Assembly: GCF_017573505.1 (NCBI RefSeq)
Contig: NZ_JAGEOJ010000002.1
Coordinates: 1-64,000 of the forward strand
DNA: 64,000 nt
Direction: 5' to 3'
DNA from: Actinomadura barringtoniae
GTDB lineage: Bacteria; Actinomycetota; Actinomycetes; Streptosporangiales; Streptosporangiaceae
Positions 16,189 to 24,422 of the stretch are shown here, piece after piece. The translations under genes were made by a program, and so were the position numbers. Within the stretch, counting starts at the first letter, position 1. Each line of letters starts with the position of its first letter. Under the pieces are notes generated by a model that was not told where the DNA came from, did not search any database, and saw only the letters and a program-made list of their open reading frames with translations.

Positions 16189-17613
16189 GTGAACAAGCAC
16201 ATGGCCACCACGACCGCCGGAGCCGCCGCGGCCGTCGTCGCCCTCGGCGGCGTGGCCGTCCTGACCGTTCAGCAGAACAGCGCCGCCCAGCACGTCGCCC
16301 AGGCCGCCGCCACCAAGCGCAAGCCCGCGAGGCCCGGCGACTTCAACGGCGACGGGCGGGTGGACCTGGCGATCGCCGCGCCGGAGGCCACCGTCGCGGG
16401 CAAGGGCGACGCGGGCCTCGTCAGCGTCGTCTACGGCTCCCCCGCGGGCGCGGACCCCGCCCGGCACCAGCTGATCACGCAGGACTCCCCCGGTGTCCCC
16501 GGGGACGCGCGCTACCAGGCCGAGTTCGGCGCGTCCCTGGCCGGCGCCGACTTCGACCGCGACGGCTACGCCGACCTCGCCGTCGGCACCGGCCGCGCGG
16601 CCCGGTCGATCGTGATCGTGTACGGCGGGCCCCGCGGCCTGACCTCCCGCACCGTCACGCTGACGCCGCAGGGCCTGCGGTACCGCGTGCTGAAGCTGCA
16701 GGCCGGCGACTTCGACGGCAAGGACGGCCCGGACCTGGTCGCCTCTCAGGGCGGGTCGTTCTGGACGTTCGCCAACGTGCACGCCAAGGCCGTTCCCGGC
16801 GTCCGGACGGTCGTCCAGAAGGACGTCGACGAGGAGAACGGCGCGGTCGCCAACATCGTCGCCGCCGACTACAACGGCGACCACCGCACGGACCTGGTCG
16901 TGACCACCGGCATCCACAACGAGGGCTCGATCTCCAAGGCCCGCGCCGAACTGCGGCTCGGCACCCCGACCGGGCTGGGCGCGCCGAAGGTCTTCGCGCG
17001 CGGCTGGACCAGCGAGGGGTCGGGCTTCGGGGTCGGCAACGGCGCCGCGGCCGGGGACGTCAACGGGGACGGCCGGGCCGACCTGGTCGTCAACCGGGTC
17101 ACCGGCGACACCAGGACCGTGGGCCTGGGCGTGTTCTTCGGGACCGGAACGGGGCTCGGCAAGCCGCAGAACGCCGTGCGGAGGACACCGGAGACCGCGA
17201 CGGTGGCCGTCGGGGACGCCAACGGCGACCGGATGGCCGACGTGGCGCTCGGCGACGACCATGCCGCGGTCTCCCGGCACCCCATGGCCGGCAAGGTCAC
17301 GGTGCTGAACGGAAGCAGGCGCGGCCTGGTCGCCAAGGGCGCGAAGGTCCTCACCCAGGATTCCAGGGGAGTCCCTGGCAACGCCGAGAACTACGACGCC
17401 TTCGGCTCCGCCCTGTCGTTCTATGACGCCAACGGCGACGGTAAGGCCGACCTCACCGTCGGCGTCCGCGGCGAGAACGAGACCGACGGCTGGATCTACG
17501 CCTTCCCCGGCTCGCGTGCGGGTATCACGGTGAGGGGCGTCCGGAACTTCGGCCCGCGATCCCTGGGCATCGCCAAGCTCAGCCCGGTGATCGGCGGCTA
17601 CCTCCTGCCCTGA
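16189..17613 (+). CDS. secreted FG-GAP/VCBS repeat protein, second of three
   Basis: The gene encodes 474 residues from GTG 16189, with AAGGAG seven bases upstream; the ORF opens earlier inside the previous gene. The N-terminus has an Ala/Val-rich export segment. Blades repeat the pattern of the first gene, for example DFNGDGRVD, DFDRDGYAD, DYNGDHRTD, DVNGDGRAD, DANGDRMAD and DANGDGKAD. One loop is weakened (GDFDGKDGPD). The motif FGSALSFYD near the C-terminus resembles a true FG-GAP turn. It lies 20 bp after the first gene, so the two are co-transcribed. Divergence from the first copy is considerable, so the duplication is not recent. Confidence 0.82.
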   Translation: MNKHMATTTAGAAAAVVALGGVAVLTVQQNSAAQHVAQAAATKRKPARPGDFNGDGRVDLAIAAPEATVAGKGDAGLVSVVYGSPAGADPARHQLITQDSPGVPGDARYQAEFGASLAGADFDRDGYADLAVGTGRAARSIVIVYGGPRGLTSRTVTLTPQGLRYRVLKLQAGDFDGKDGPDLVASQGGSFWTFANVHAKAVPGVRTVVQKDVDEENGAVANIVAADYNGDHRTDLVVTTGIHNEGSISKARAELRLGTPTGLGAPKVFARGWTSEGSGFGVGNGAAAGDVNGDGRADLVVNRVTGDTRTVGLGVFFGTGTGLGKPQNAVRRTPETATVAVGDANGDRMADVALGDDHAAVSRHPMAGKVTVLNGSRRGLVAKGAKVLTQDSRGVPGNAENYDAFGSALSFYDANGDGKADLTVGVRGENETDGWIYAFPGSRAGITVRGVRNFGPRSLGIAKLSPVIGGYLLP

Positions 17614-17634
17614 ACCACACCGAAGCGGGGAGAC

Positions 17635-19023
17635 ATGAAGAAGAGAACCCTCGGGTCGGCGGCGGCCGCCGCCCTCGCGCTCGGCGGCGTGGCGGCCCTC
17701 GCCATCACGCAGAACGGCGGTGCCGGGCAGGCGGCCCAGGTCGCCCAGGTCGCCGCCGTCAAGCCGGCGCACAGGCCCGCGCTGCCCGGCGACTTCAACG
17801 GCGACGGACGCCGCGACACCGTGGCGCCCGACATGTCCGCCTTCGTCGACGGCAAGTGGGACGCCGGGCTCATCGCCGTCGTCTACAGCGGCCCCGGCGG
17901 TCCCGACCGGCGCAGGCGGCAGGCGATCACCGCGAACAGCCCCGGCGTCCCCGGGACCGTGCGGACGAACGGCTCGTTCGGTCAGGACATCGCTTCGGGC
18001 GACTTCGACCGGGACGGCTACGCCGACCTGGTGCTGACCACCGGCACCCGGTCCGCGCCGATCGTCATCGTCTACGGCGGCCCGCGAGGCCTGACCGGCC
18101 GCACGGTGACGCTCAAGATCCCCGGCAGGCTCTGGGCCGGCGCGCCCGCCGTGGGCGACTTCGGCGGCAACGGCGCGCTGGACCTGGTCGTCGCGGACGA
18201 GAAGGGCTTCTGGACGTTCCGCGACATCGGCAGGAAGGCGGTCAAGGGCACCAGGACCGCGGTGGCGAACAAGGGTTCCGAGTACGCGCCGAAGCCGATC
18301 GCGGCCGACTTCAACGGCGACCACCGCACCGACCTGGCGATGATGGTCGGCGTCTATGGCGACGGTGACTACTTCGACTCGTGGGGCGAGTTGCGGCTCG
18401 GCACCGCCAAGGGGCTGAGCACCAAGAAGACCAGGTTCGGCAAGGGCTGGCTCGGCCTCGCGGGCGCGGCGGGCGACGTGAACGGTGACGGCCGGGCCGA
18501 CCTGGTGGTCGACAGCGCGAAATCGGCGGGGATCTCGGTGCTCTACGGCACCGGGACCGGCTTCGGCAGGCGTCAGCAGGTCGGCCGGACGCTGCCCGAC
18601 GGGATCGGAGCGCTGGCCGTCGGCGACGTCAACGGCGACCGCAAGGCCGACGTCGCCCTCAGCACCGGCGAGGAGAACGCCGACACCGGGCAGGTGCAGC
18701 TGCGTTACGGCGCCAAGGGCGGCCTGGCCGCGAACGCGGCTCAGACGTTCTCCCTGGCGACCCCGGGCGTCCCGCACCCTCCCCGCACGGGGAAGGCGTT
18801 CGGAGCCGCCCTCACCCTCACCGACCTCACCGGCGAGGGCCTGGGCGATCTCTCGGTGGGCCTGCCCGCCGCCGACAGCGACGGTGTCGGAAGCGTCGTC
18901 TTCCTGCACGGCACCCGCAAGGGCGTGACCACCGCCGGTGCCCGCGGCGTCAGCGGAGTGGGCCTCGGCCTCGGCGGCGCGAAGCTCCGCGCCTGGGACC
19001 TCGGCGAGACCCTCCTGGACTGA
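17635..19023 (+). CDS. secreted FG-GAP/VCBS repeat protein, third of three
   Basis: The gene encodes 462 residues from ATG 17635 (GGGGAG upstream). It starts MKKRTLGSAAAAALALGG, a good Sec-type signal region. Repeat loops include DFNGDGRRD, DFDRDGYAD, DFNGDHRTD, DVNGDGRAD and DVNGDRKAD. The third blade is altered (DFGGNGALD), so it may have lost calcium binding. VIVYGGPRGLT and GELRLGT are shared with both neighbours. It follows the second gene by 21 bp and converges on glnA2 with 34 bp between stops. It has the same proposed role as its paralogues: an extracellular calcium-binding propeller of unknown ligand. Confidence 0.82.
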   Translation: MKKRTLGSAAAAALALGGVAALAITQNGGAGQAAQVAQVAAVKPAHRPALPGDFNGDGRRDTVAPDMSAFVDGKWDAGLIAVVYSGPGGPDRRRRQAITANSPGVPGTVRTNGSFGQDIASGDFDRDGYADLVLTTGTRSAPIVIVYGGPRGLTGRTVTLKIPGRLWAGAPAVGDFGGNGALDLVVADEKGFWTFRDIGRKAVKGTRTAVANKGSEYAPKPIAADFNGDHRTDLAMMVGVYGDGDYFDSWGELRLGTAKGLSTKKTRFGKGWLGLAGAAGDVNGDGRADLVVDSAKSAGISVLYGTGTGFGRRQQVGRTLPDGIGALAVGDVNGDRKADVALSTGEENADTGQVQLRYGAKGGLAANAAQTFSLATPGVPHPPRTGKAFGAALTLTDLTGEGLGDLSVGLPAADSDGVGSVVFLHGTRKGVTTAGARGVSGVGLGLGGAKLRAWDLGETLLD

Positions 19024-19057
19024 CCCCGTTGAGCGGCCGACCCGTTGGGCGCTCCCG

Positions 19058-20419
19058 TCAGAGGACGGCGATGAGGCGCTTGCGCTCGTACTCGGTGACC
19101 TGGCGGCGGAAGTCCTCCCACTCCGCGCGCTTGTTGCGCAGGAAGAAGTCGAAGACGTGCTCGCCGAGGACGTCGGCCATGAGCTCGCTGCGCTCCATGG
19201 CGTGGATGGCCTCGTCCAGGTTCTGCGGCAGCGGCTCGATGCCCAGGGCGCGGCGTTCGGCGGGGGTGAGGGCCCACACGTCGTCCTCGGCGCCCGGCGG
19301 GAGCTCGTAGCCCTCCTCGATGCCCTTGAGGCCCGCGCCCAGGATCGCCGCGAACGCCAGGTAGGGGTTGGCGGCGGTGTCGAGGGAACGGAACTCGATG
19401 CGGGTCGCGTGGCCCTTCTGGGGCTTGTACATCGGCACGCGGATGAGCGCGGAACGGTTGTTGTGGCCCCAGCAGATGTAGGAGGGGGCCTCGCCGCCCG
19501 CGGCGGCCGTCGAGCCGACGCCGCCCCACAGGCGCTTGTAGGAGTTCACCCACTGGTTGCAGACCGCGGTGATCTCGGCCGAGTGGCGTAGCACGCCGGC
19601 GATGAACGCGCGGCCGACCTTGGAGAGCTGGAACTCGGCGCCCGGCTCGTAGAAGGCGTTGCGGTCGCCCTCGAACAGCGACATGTGGGTGTGCATGCCC
19701 GAGCCGGGATGGTCGGTGAACGGCTTCGGCATGAACGAGGCGAACACCCCCTGCTCGAGGGCCACCTCCTTCATGATCAGCCGGAAGGTCATGATGTTGT
19801 CGGCGGTGGTGAGCGCGTCGGCGTAGCGCAGGTCGATCTCCTGCTGGCCGGGGGCGCCCTCGTGGTGGCTGAACTCCACCGAGATGCCCATCGCCTCGAG
19901 CATCATGATCGCGCTGCGCCGGAAGTCGTGCGCGGCGCTGTGCGGGGTGTGGTCGAAGTAGCCGCCCGAGTCGACCGGCACCGGCTCGCGGCCGTCCTCG
20001 GGCCGCTCCTGGAGCAGGAAGAACTCGATCTCGGGGTGGGTGTAGAAGGTGAACCCGAGGTCGGCGGCCCTGGCCAGGGCGCGCTTCAGCACGTAGCGGG
20101 GGTCGGCGAAGCTCGGCGTGCCGTCCGGCATCAGGATGTCGCAGAAGATGCGGGCCACGCCCGGGCCCTCCGAGCGCCAGGGCAGCACCTGGAACGTCGA
20201 GGGATCGGGCTTGGCGATCATGTCGGCCTCGTACACCCGCGCGAAGCCCTCGATCGCCGAGCCGTCGAAGCCGATGCCCTCGGCGAAGGCGCCCTCGAGC
20301 TCGGCCGGGGCGACGGCGACGGACTTCAGGAACCCGAGCACGTCGGTGAACCACAGCCGGATGAAACGGATGTCCCGCTCCTCCAGCGTGCGGAGCACGA
20401 ACTCCTGCTGACGGTCCAA
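19058..20419 (-). CDS. glnA2: glutamine synthetase family protein GlnA2 (not adenylylatable)
   Basis: The gene encodes 453 residues. I place the start at TTG 20419: it gives the family N-terminus (M/L)DRQQEFVLRTLEERD and has GGGAG 6-7 nt upstream; the ATG at 20455 would add 12 unconserved residues. GS motifs are IGFDGSAIEGFARV, HPEIEFFLL, HHEGAPGQQEIDLR, MPKPFTDHPGSGMHTH, NNRSALIRVP and RIEFRSLDTAANPYLAF. The residue aligned with the GlnA adenylylation tyrosine is Trp (DVWALTPAE), so GlnE should not modify it. Family knowledge suggests a GS-like ligase, and gamma-glutamylation of polyamines has been proposed for some actinobacterial GlnA2/GlnA3; the substrate here is open. Confidence 0.93.
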   Translation of the reverse strand: MDRQQEFVLRTLEERDIRFIRLWFTDVLGFLKSVAVAPAELEGAFAEGIGFDGSAIEGFARVYEADMIAKPDPSTFQVLPWRSEGPGVARIFCDILMPDGTPSFADPRYVLKRALARAADLGFTFYTHPEIEFFLLQERPEDGREPVPVDSGGYFDHTPHSAAHDFRRSAIMMLEAMGISVEFSHHEGAPGQQEIDLRYADALTTADNIMTFRLIMKEVALEQGVFASFMPKPFTDHPGSGMHTHMSLFEGDRNAFYEPGAEFQLSKVGRAFIAGVLRHSAEITAVCNQWVNSYKRLWGGVGSTAAAGGEAPSYICWGHNNRSALIRVPMYKPQKGHATRIEFRSLDTAANPYLAFAAILGAGLKGIEEGYELPPGAEDDVWALTPAERRALGIEPLPQNLDEAIHAMERSELMADVLGEHVFDFFLRNKRAEWEDFRRQVTEYERKRLIAVL

Positions 20420-20527
20420 AGCCTTCTCCCTACACGTTCGCCTTGCCGATGCCATGCCGGCCGTCGATTTACGGGAGTTTCCGCTGGAAGCGACAGGTCC
20501 GGCTACCTTGCAGTATGCCCCGGCGCT

Positions 20528-20543
20528 GTTTCGTGGACGTTAC
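20528..20543 (-). promoter_or_regulatory. GlnR-type box upstream of glnA2
   Basis: On the minus strand GTAAC (20543-20539), six bases, then GAAAC (20532-20528) perfectly fits gTnAc-n6-GaAAc. The box lies about 110 bp upstream of the proposed glnA2 start and downstream of the ABC ATPase stop, so it would act on glnA2. The same half-sites and spacing occur before glnA (1656-1671). Confidence 0.6.
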
Positions 20544-20609
20544 AGGGCCGATACCCGGCCTCCCCGAGGGAAACCGGGCATGCTCGTACGACTGTTCCTA
20601 CTGGGGTTC

Positions 20610-21365
20610 CTACTCCTCGCCGACCTTGGCCGGGTTGAGCACGCGGGCCAGGAACGACCTGGTCCGCTCCTGGCTCGGATTCGCGATCACCTGGGACGGC
20701 GGGCCCTGCTCGACGACGACCCCGCCGTCCATGAACACCACCCGGTCGGCGACCTCGCGGGCGAAGCTCATCTCGTGGGTGACGACGAGCATGGTCATCC
20801 CGTCCACCGCCAGCTTGCGCATGACGGCCAGCACGTCCCCGACCAGCTCGGGGTCCAGGGCCGAGGTCGGCTCGTCGAAGAGCATCACCTCGGGCCCCAT
20901 CGCCAGCGCCCGCGCGATCGCGACCCGCTGCTGCTGGCCGCCCGACAGCTGCGCCGGGTAGGAGTCGACCTTGTCGGCCAGCCCGACCCGCTTCAGGTTG
21001 TCCCGGCCGATCCGCTCGGCCTCGTCCTTGTCCCGCTTCAGCACCTTGCGCTGGGCGATCGTGACGTTCCCCAGCGCGGTGAGGTGCGGGAACAGGTTGA
21101 ACGACTGGAACACCATCCCGATCCGCCGCCGGGCCGCGTCGATGTCCACGTCCGGGTCGGTGAGCTCGGTCCCGCCGACCCGTACCGTGCCCGAGCTCGG
21201 CTCCTCCAGCAGGTTCACGCACCGCAGCAGCGTCGACTTGCCCGACCCGGACGGCCCGATGATGCAGACCACCTCGCCGGGCTCGACCTTGAGATCGATC
21301 CCCTTCAGCACCTCCAGGTCGCCGAACGACTTGTGCAGACCTGTGACCTCGACATCGGTGCTCAT
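20610..21365 (-). CDS. polar amino acid ABC transporter ATP-binding protein
   Basis: The gene encodes 251 residues. ABC signatures are Walker [10 protein letters not shown] (about 37-45), Q-loop [13 protein letters not shown] signature [15 protein letters not shown], Walker [13 protein letters not shown] and H-loop VVTHEMSFA. The FNLFPHLT context is typical of GlnQ/HisP-type importers. Its ATG overlaps the TGA of the preceding 33-codon ORF by four bases. It is the last gene of the operon binding protein - permease - two short ORFs - ATPase, and it energises uptake of a polar amino acid. Glutamate or glutamine is likely, given the gln neighbourhood, but not shown. Confidence 0.93.
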   Translation of the reverse strand: MSTDVEVTGLHKSFGDLEVLKGIDLKVEPGEVVCIIGPSGSGKSTLLRCVNLLEEPSSGTVRVGGTELTDPDVDIDAARRRIGMVFQSFNLFPHLTALGNVTIAQRKVLKRDKDEAERIGRDNLKRVGLADKVDSYPAQLSGGQQQRVAIARALAMGPEVMLFDEPTSALDPELVGDVLAVMRKLAVDGMTMLVVTHEMSFAREVADRVVFMDGGVVVEQGPPSQVIANPSQERTRSFLARVLNPAKVGEE

Positions 21366-21463
21366 CGCGCCACCCGCTCGCTTCCGGCGCGCCTCAAGGC
21401 GCGCGCTTCCCTCGTCGCAAGCTCCTCAGTCCAGCGCACGCCGCACGCCTCCAGCTCGCTCAC
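21362..21463 (-). CDS. 33-codon ORF, second of two tandem copies in the ABC operon
   Basis: It starts at GTG 21463, overlapping the TGA of the previous copy (GTGA), and ends in a TGA that overlaps the ATG of the ATPase gene (ATGA). The peptide begins [14 protein letters not shown] and continues with an Arg/Ala-rich segment ([13 protein letters not shown]). It differs from copy 1 only at the start codon, residue 15 (Leu versus Pro) and the last residue (Arg versus Leu). There is no known domain. It may be a real small protein, or merely a translated spacer that keeps ribosomes moving from permease to ATPase. Confidence 0.45.
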   Translation of the reverse strand: MSELEACGVRWTEELATREARALRRAGSERVAR

Positions 21464-21558
21464 AGCGCCACCCGCTCGCTTCCGGCGCGCCTCAAGGCGC
21501 GCGCTTCCCTCGTCGCAGGCTCCTCAGTCCAGCGCACGCCGCACGCCTCCAGCTCGCT
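21362..21558. repeat. 98-bp direct tandem repeat, two copies
   Basis: Units 21362-21459 and 21460-21557 differ at only three positions. Each contains a 7-bp stem-loop (GCGCGCC TCAA GGCGCGC). The pair fills the whole space between the permease stop and the ATPase start. A 98-bp period equals 102 minus 4, which lets each unit be one 33-codon ORF plus stop, linked by a 4-nt overlap. Confidence 0.92.
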
Positions 21559-21561
21559 CAT
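21460..21561 (-). CDS. 33-codon ORF, first of two tandem copies in the ABC operon
   Basis: It starts at ATG 21561, overlapping the permease TGA by four bases, and its own TGA overlaps the GTG of the second copy. The peptide begins [14 protein letters not shown], with a single Cys at position 7 and an Arg-rich C-terminal half. The overlaps at both ends, in both copies, keep an unbroken coupling chain from permease to ATPase. I do not recognise a family. Confidence concerns translation, not function. Confidence 0.45.
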   Translation of the reverse strand: MSELEACGVRWTEEPATREARALRRAGSERVAL

Positions 21562-22388
21562 CGCTGGCCCCTCCGCTGCCGTGCCTCCAGGCGCCGGGCC
21601 AGGTAGCCCAGCGGGATGGTGATGACCAGGTAGCAGACGCCGGCGACGACGATCGGGGTGGTCGTGCCCTTCTCGTTCGCCAGGTCCTGCCCGAACTTGG
21701 CCAGCTCCCGCTGTTGCAGGGAGACGCCGATGAACAGCGCCAGGGACGAGTCCTTGAACAGCAGCACCAGTTCGTTGGTGAGCGGCGGGATCACGATCCG
21801 CAGCGCCTGCGGCAGGATGATCGACCGCATCGCCTTGCCCTGCGACATGCCGAGCGTCCGGGCGGCCTCCATCTGGCCGCGCGGCACCGCCTCGATGCCC
21901 GCCCGGATGGTCTCGGCCATGTAGGCGGCGGCGACCAGGCCGAGTGCGAGCCCGGCCTGCCCGTACACCCCGCCGGGCAGGTTGGTCCCGGGGAAGGCCA
22001 GCGGGACGCCGACGCCGACGAAGATGAAGATCAGCAGCGCCGGGAGGCCGCGGAAGATCTCGATGTAGGCCATCGCGAACCAGCGGTAGGGCAGCACCGA
22101 CGACAGCCGCATGAGGGCCAGCACCAGCCCGGCGGCCAGGCCCAGCGCGAAACCGGTGACGGTGTAGATCACCGTGTTGCGCAGCCCGACCGTGATGATG
22201 TCGGGGAAGAGCTGCTTGATCTGGTGCCAGTCCAGGAAGTTGCGGTGGATGCTGCTCCAGTCGGCCAGCAGCACCAGGACGACGATGACCGCGACGAAGA
22301 TCGCGTACTCGCCGCCCATGATCAGCCGGCGGCGCTGCCGGCGGGTCATACCGCCGCCGGGCGCCGCCTTGACCTCCTGAGCGGTCAC
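21558..22388 (-). CDS. polar amino acid ABC transporter permease
   Basis: The gene encodes 276 residues from GTG 22388, whose GTGA overlaps the stop of the binding-protein gene; the ORF extends upstream only inside that gene. A basic N-terminus TRRQRRR precedes the first helix (about 28-50), with further helices near 80-105, 115-140, 150-175 and 235-258. The His/Glu/Gln/Arg-type permease signature RNTVIYTV and the EAA loop (EAVPRGQMEAARTLGMSQGK, near residues 180-200) are clear. It forms the membrane channel, probably as a homodimer, with the ATPase at 20610-21365. Confidence 0.92.
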   Translation of the reverse strand: MTAQEVKAAPGGGMTRRQRRRLIMGGEYAIFVAVIVVLVLLADWSSIHRNFLDWHQIKQLFPDIITVGLRNTVIYTVTGFALGLAAGLVLALMRLSSVLPYRWFAMAYIEIFRGLPALLIFIFVGVGVPLAFPGTNLPGGVYGQAGLALGLVAAAYMAETIRAGIEAVPRGQMEAARTLGMSQGKAMRSIILPQALRIVIPPLTNELVLLFKDSSLALFIGVSLQQRELAKFGQDLANEKGTTTPIVVAGVCYLVITIPLGYLARRLEARQRRGQR

Positions 22389-23203
22389 GACTGAGTCTTC
22401 GGCATCGGTCCGATCCACTTCTCGTAGATCGTCTTGTACGAGCCGTCCTTCTGGGACTGGTCGATGACCTGGTTGATGATGTCCAGCAGGCCCTTGTTCT
22501 TGTCCTTGCGGACCGCGAAGCCGTACTTCTCACCGGTGTTGAAGTTGGCGACCACGGCGTAGGCGGAGTTCGCCGGGTCCTTCAGCCAGCCCGTGACCAC
22601 CGGGTAGTCCTCGATGATCACATCGACCTTGCCGGTGCGCAGGCCGTTCAGAAGCGCCTGCGAGTCCTTGAAGGAGACCGAGTCGATCTTGTTGTCGTGC
22701 GCGTACTCCTCGCCGGTGGTGGAGCTCTGCGAGCCGACCTTCAGCTTCTTGGCCTTCACCTCGTCCAGCGAGGTGAACTGCTGGCCCTTCTTGCCCATGA
22801 GCGCCTGGGTGGCGTCGAAGTAGGGCTTGGTGAAGTCGATGAGCTTGGCCCGGTCCGGCTTGATCGTCATGCCGGCCGCGGCGAGGTCGCACTTGCCGGC
22901 GTTCAGCGCCGAGCCGGTCTTGATCGTCTCGAACTGGGTGTCCACGACCTTCTGGGTGACGCCGAGCTTCTTGGCCACCAGGTCGATCAGATCGACGTCG
23001 AACCCGACGACCTTGCCGCCCTGGATGGACTGGAACGGCGGGTAGGGCAGGTGGGTGCAGGTGGTCAGCTCACCCTTCTTGATGAGCTTGGCACCCTGGA
23101 CCGTCACGCCGGAGTCGCCGCTGCCGCAGGCCGACGCGGTGAGCGCGAGCGCCGCCAGGCCGGCCGCCGCCAGCGCGAGGCGGCGGGGAGATCGTCCGGA
23201 CAC
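22385..23203 (-). CDS. amino acid ABC transporter substrate-binding lipoprotein
   Basis: The gene encodes 272 residues from GTG 23203, with GGAGGAAAC immediately upstream; the frame extends 28 codons further without support. A lipobox, LTASAC (Cys about 26), anchors it to the membrane. SBP_bac_3 features are GFDVDLIDLVAKKLG, a variable specificity loop AGKCDLAAAGMTI, DFTKPYFDATQALM and the hinge VGSQSSTTGEEYA. Two cysteines (TTCTH and GKCDL) may form a disulfide. It is the first gene of the operon. Binding of a polar amino acid is inferred from the family. Confidence 0.92.
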   Translation of the reverse strand: MSGRSPRRLALAAAGLAALALTASACGSGDSGVTVQGAKLIKKGELTTCTHLPYPPFQSIQGGKVVGFDVDLIDLVAKKLGVTQKVVDTQFETIKTGSALNAGKCDLAAAGMTIKPDRAKLIDFTKPYFDATQALMGKKGQQFTSLDEVKAKKLKVGSQSSTTGEEYAHDNKIDSVSFKDSQALLNGLRTGKVDVIIEDYPVVTGWLKDPANSAYAVVANFNTGEKYGFAVRKDKNKGLLDIINQVIDQSQKDGSYKTIYEKWIGPMPKTQS

Positions 23204-23349
23204 GTTTCCTCCAAAGTCGATCGAGATCACCGAATCATGCCATGTCAGCGGCGGCTCGGGGAGTCGCCGGGTCCCCCCAAGGGTCATGCCCGTTTCCCCA
23301 AAATTGACGTGGCGATCATCGGATCGTGTCCGAATCGATCACTACCGTG

Positions 23350-24414
23350 ATGTTCATCGTGGACGTCTCTCTCCTGCTCTCGCTGACCGACCGGGTCCCC
23401 GCCCTGGGGGCGCCGTCGGTGCTGCATCCGGACGCCTGGCCGCTCGGCGAGCGGCTGGAGGCGTGGTCGCGGGCGCGCGGGCTGGTGCTCGGCGACCCGG
23501 ACACCTCGCCTCTGGGGCGGGCCCGGTTCGAGCGGCTGGCGGCGCGGGTGTTCCCGACCGCCGAACTGGACCGGGTGGAGCTGTTCGCCCGCTGGCTGAC
23601 CTGGGCGTTCGCGCTGGACGACGCGATCGACGAGGCGCCGCTCGGCACCAGCGCCACCGCCGTGGACGCGCTGTTCGAGGACCTGCTCAAGGCGGTCCGC
23701 CGGGGCCACGCCAGGCCCGGCGCGATGCCGCTGGAGGCCACCGGGGTCGAGCTGTGGCGGGCGACCGTGCCCGGGATGAGCCGTGACTGGCGGCGCCGGT
23801 TCCTGATGCACCTGGAGGAGCACCGGGCCGGCTGCGCCGAGGAGGCCGTCAACCGGCGGATGGGCCAGGTCCCGGGGCTGGACGACTATCCGGCGCTGCG
23901 GCGGCGGGCGGCGGCCCCGTTCCTGTTCGACCTGATCGAACCCGTGCTGGGGGTCGAGCTGCCGCCGAGCCTGCGCGGAACGCCCTCCTGGAAGGCGCTG
24001 CTGGAGGGCACGGCGGACGTTCTGGCCTGGTGCAACGACGTGGCCTCGCACGCCCGGGAGTCCGCGCGCGGCGACGTGCACAACCAGGTGACCGTCCTGG
24101 CCGAGGCCTACGGCTTCGAGACGCCGCAGGCCGCGGGCTGGGTGATCGACCATGTCGCGCACCGGGTCGGCGACGTTCAGGCCGGGGCGCGGATGATGGG
24201 CGACGACCTGGACCGGCTGCGGCTGTCGCCGGAGCAGCGGTCCGCCTCCGCCCGGGTCGTACGGGCGCTGCTGGACGCGCCCCGCGCCCACCTGGACTGG
24301 CTCACCGAGTCCGGCCGCTACCGCCCGCCGGGCAGCGATCTGAGCATCGACGGCATGCCGATGCTGGTTCCAGGACAGCGCAAGCGCCTGGACGGCCTGG
24401 CCTCACTGCGCTGA
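23350..24414 (+). CDS. class I terpene synthase (sesquiterpene-cyclase-like)
   Basis: The gene encodes 354 residues from ATG 23350; GTG 23326 would add eight. It cyclises a prenyl diphosphate after metal-dependent ionisation. The aspartate-rich motif is in FALDDAIDE (DDxxD-like, about residue 90). The NSE triad fits CNDVASHARE exactly (N-D-x2-S-x3-E, about 228). A closing RY pair is in ESGRYRPPG. Length is typical of bacterial sesquiterpene or diterpene cyclases. There is no prenyltransferase, P450 or other tailoring gene beside it; its neighbours are a convergent ArsR-type regulator and an MFS exporter. The product cannot be predicted from motifs. Confidence 0.88.
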   Translation: MFIVDVSLLLSLTDRVPALGAPSVLHPDAWPLGERLEAWSRARGLVLGDPDTSPLGRARFERLAARVFPTAELDRVELFARWLTWAFALDDAIDEAPLGTSATAVDALFEDLLKAVRRGHARPGAMPLEATGVELWRATVPGMSRDWRRRFLMHLEEHRAGCAEEAVNRRMGQVPGLDDYPALRRRAAAPFLFDLIEPVLGVELPPSLRGTPSWKALLEGTADVLAWCNDVASHARESARGDVHNQVTVLAEAYGFETPQAAGWVIDHVAHRVGDVQAGARMMGDDLDRLRLSPEQRSASARVVRALLDAPRAHLDWLTESGRYRPPGSDLSIDGMPMLVPGQRKRLDGLASLR

Positions 24415-24422
24415 GACCAGCT

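Noticed and set aside
15967..18909. 980-codon antisense frame over the FG-GAP genes
   Set aside because: It arises from the repeated GAC/GGC codons of the Ca-binding loops read in reverse; no signal or family is present.
23285..23312. Possible GlnR box before the amino acid ABC operon (minus strand)
   Set aside because: GTCAA and GAAAC are seven bases apart and the first half-site is imperfect; too weak to claim nitrogen control of the operon.
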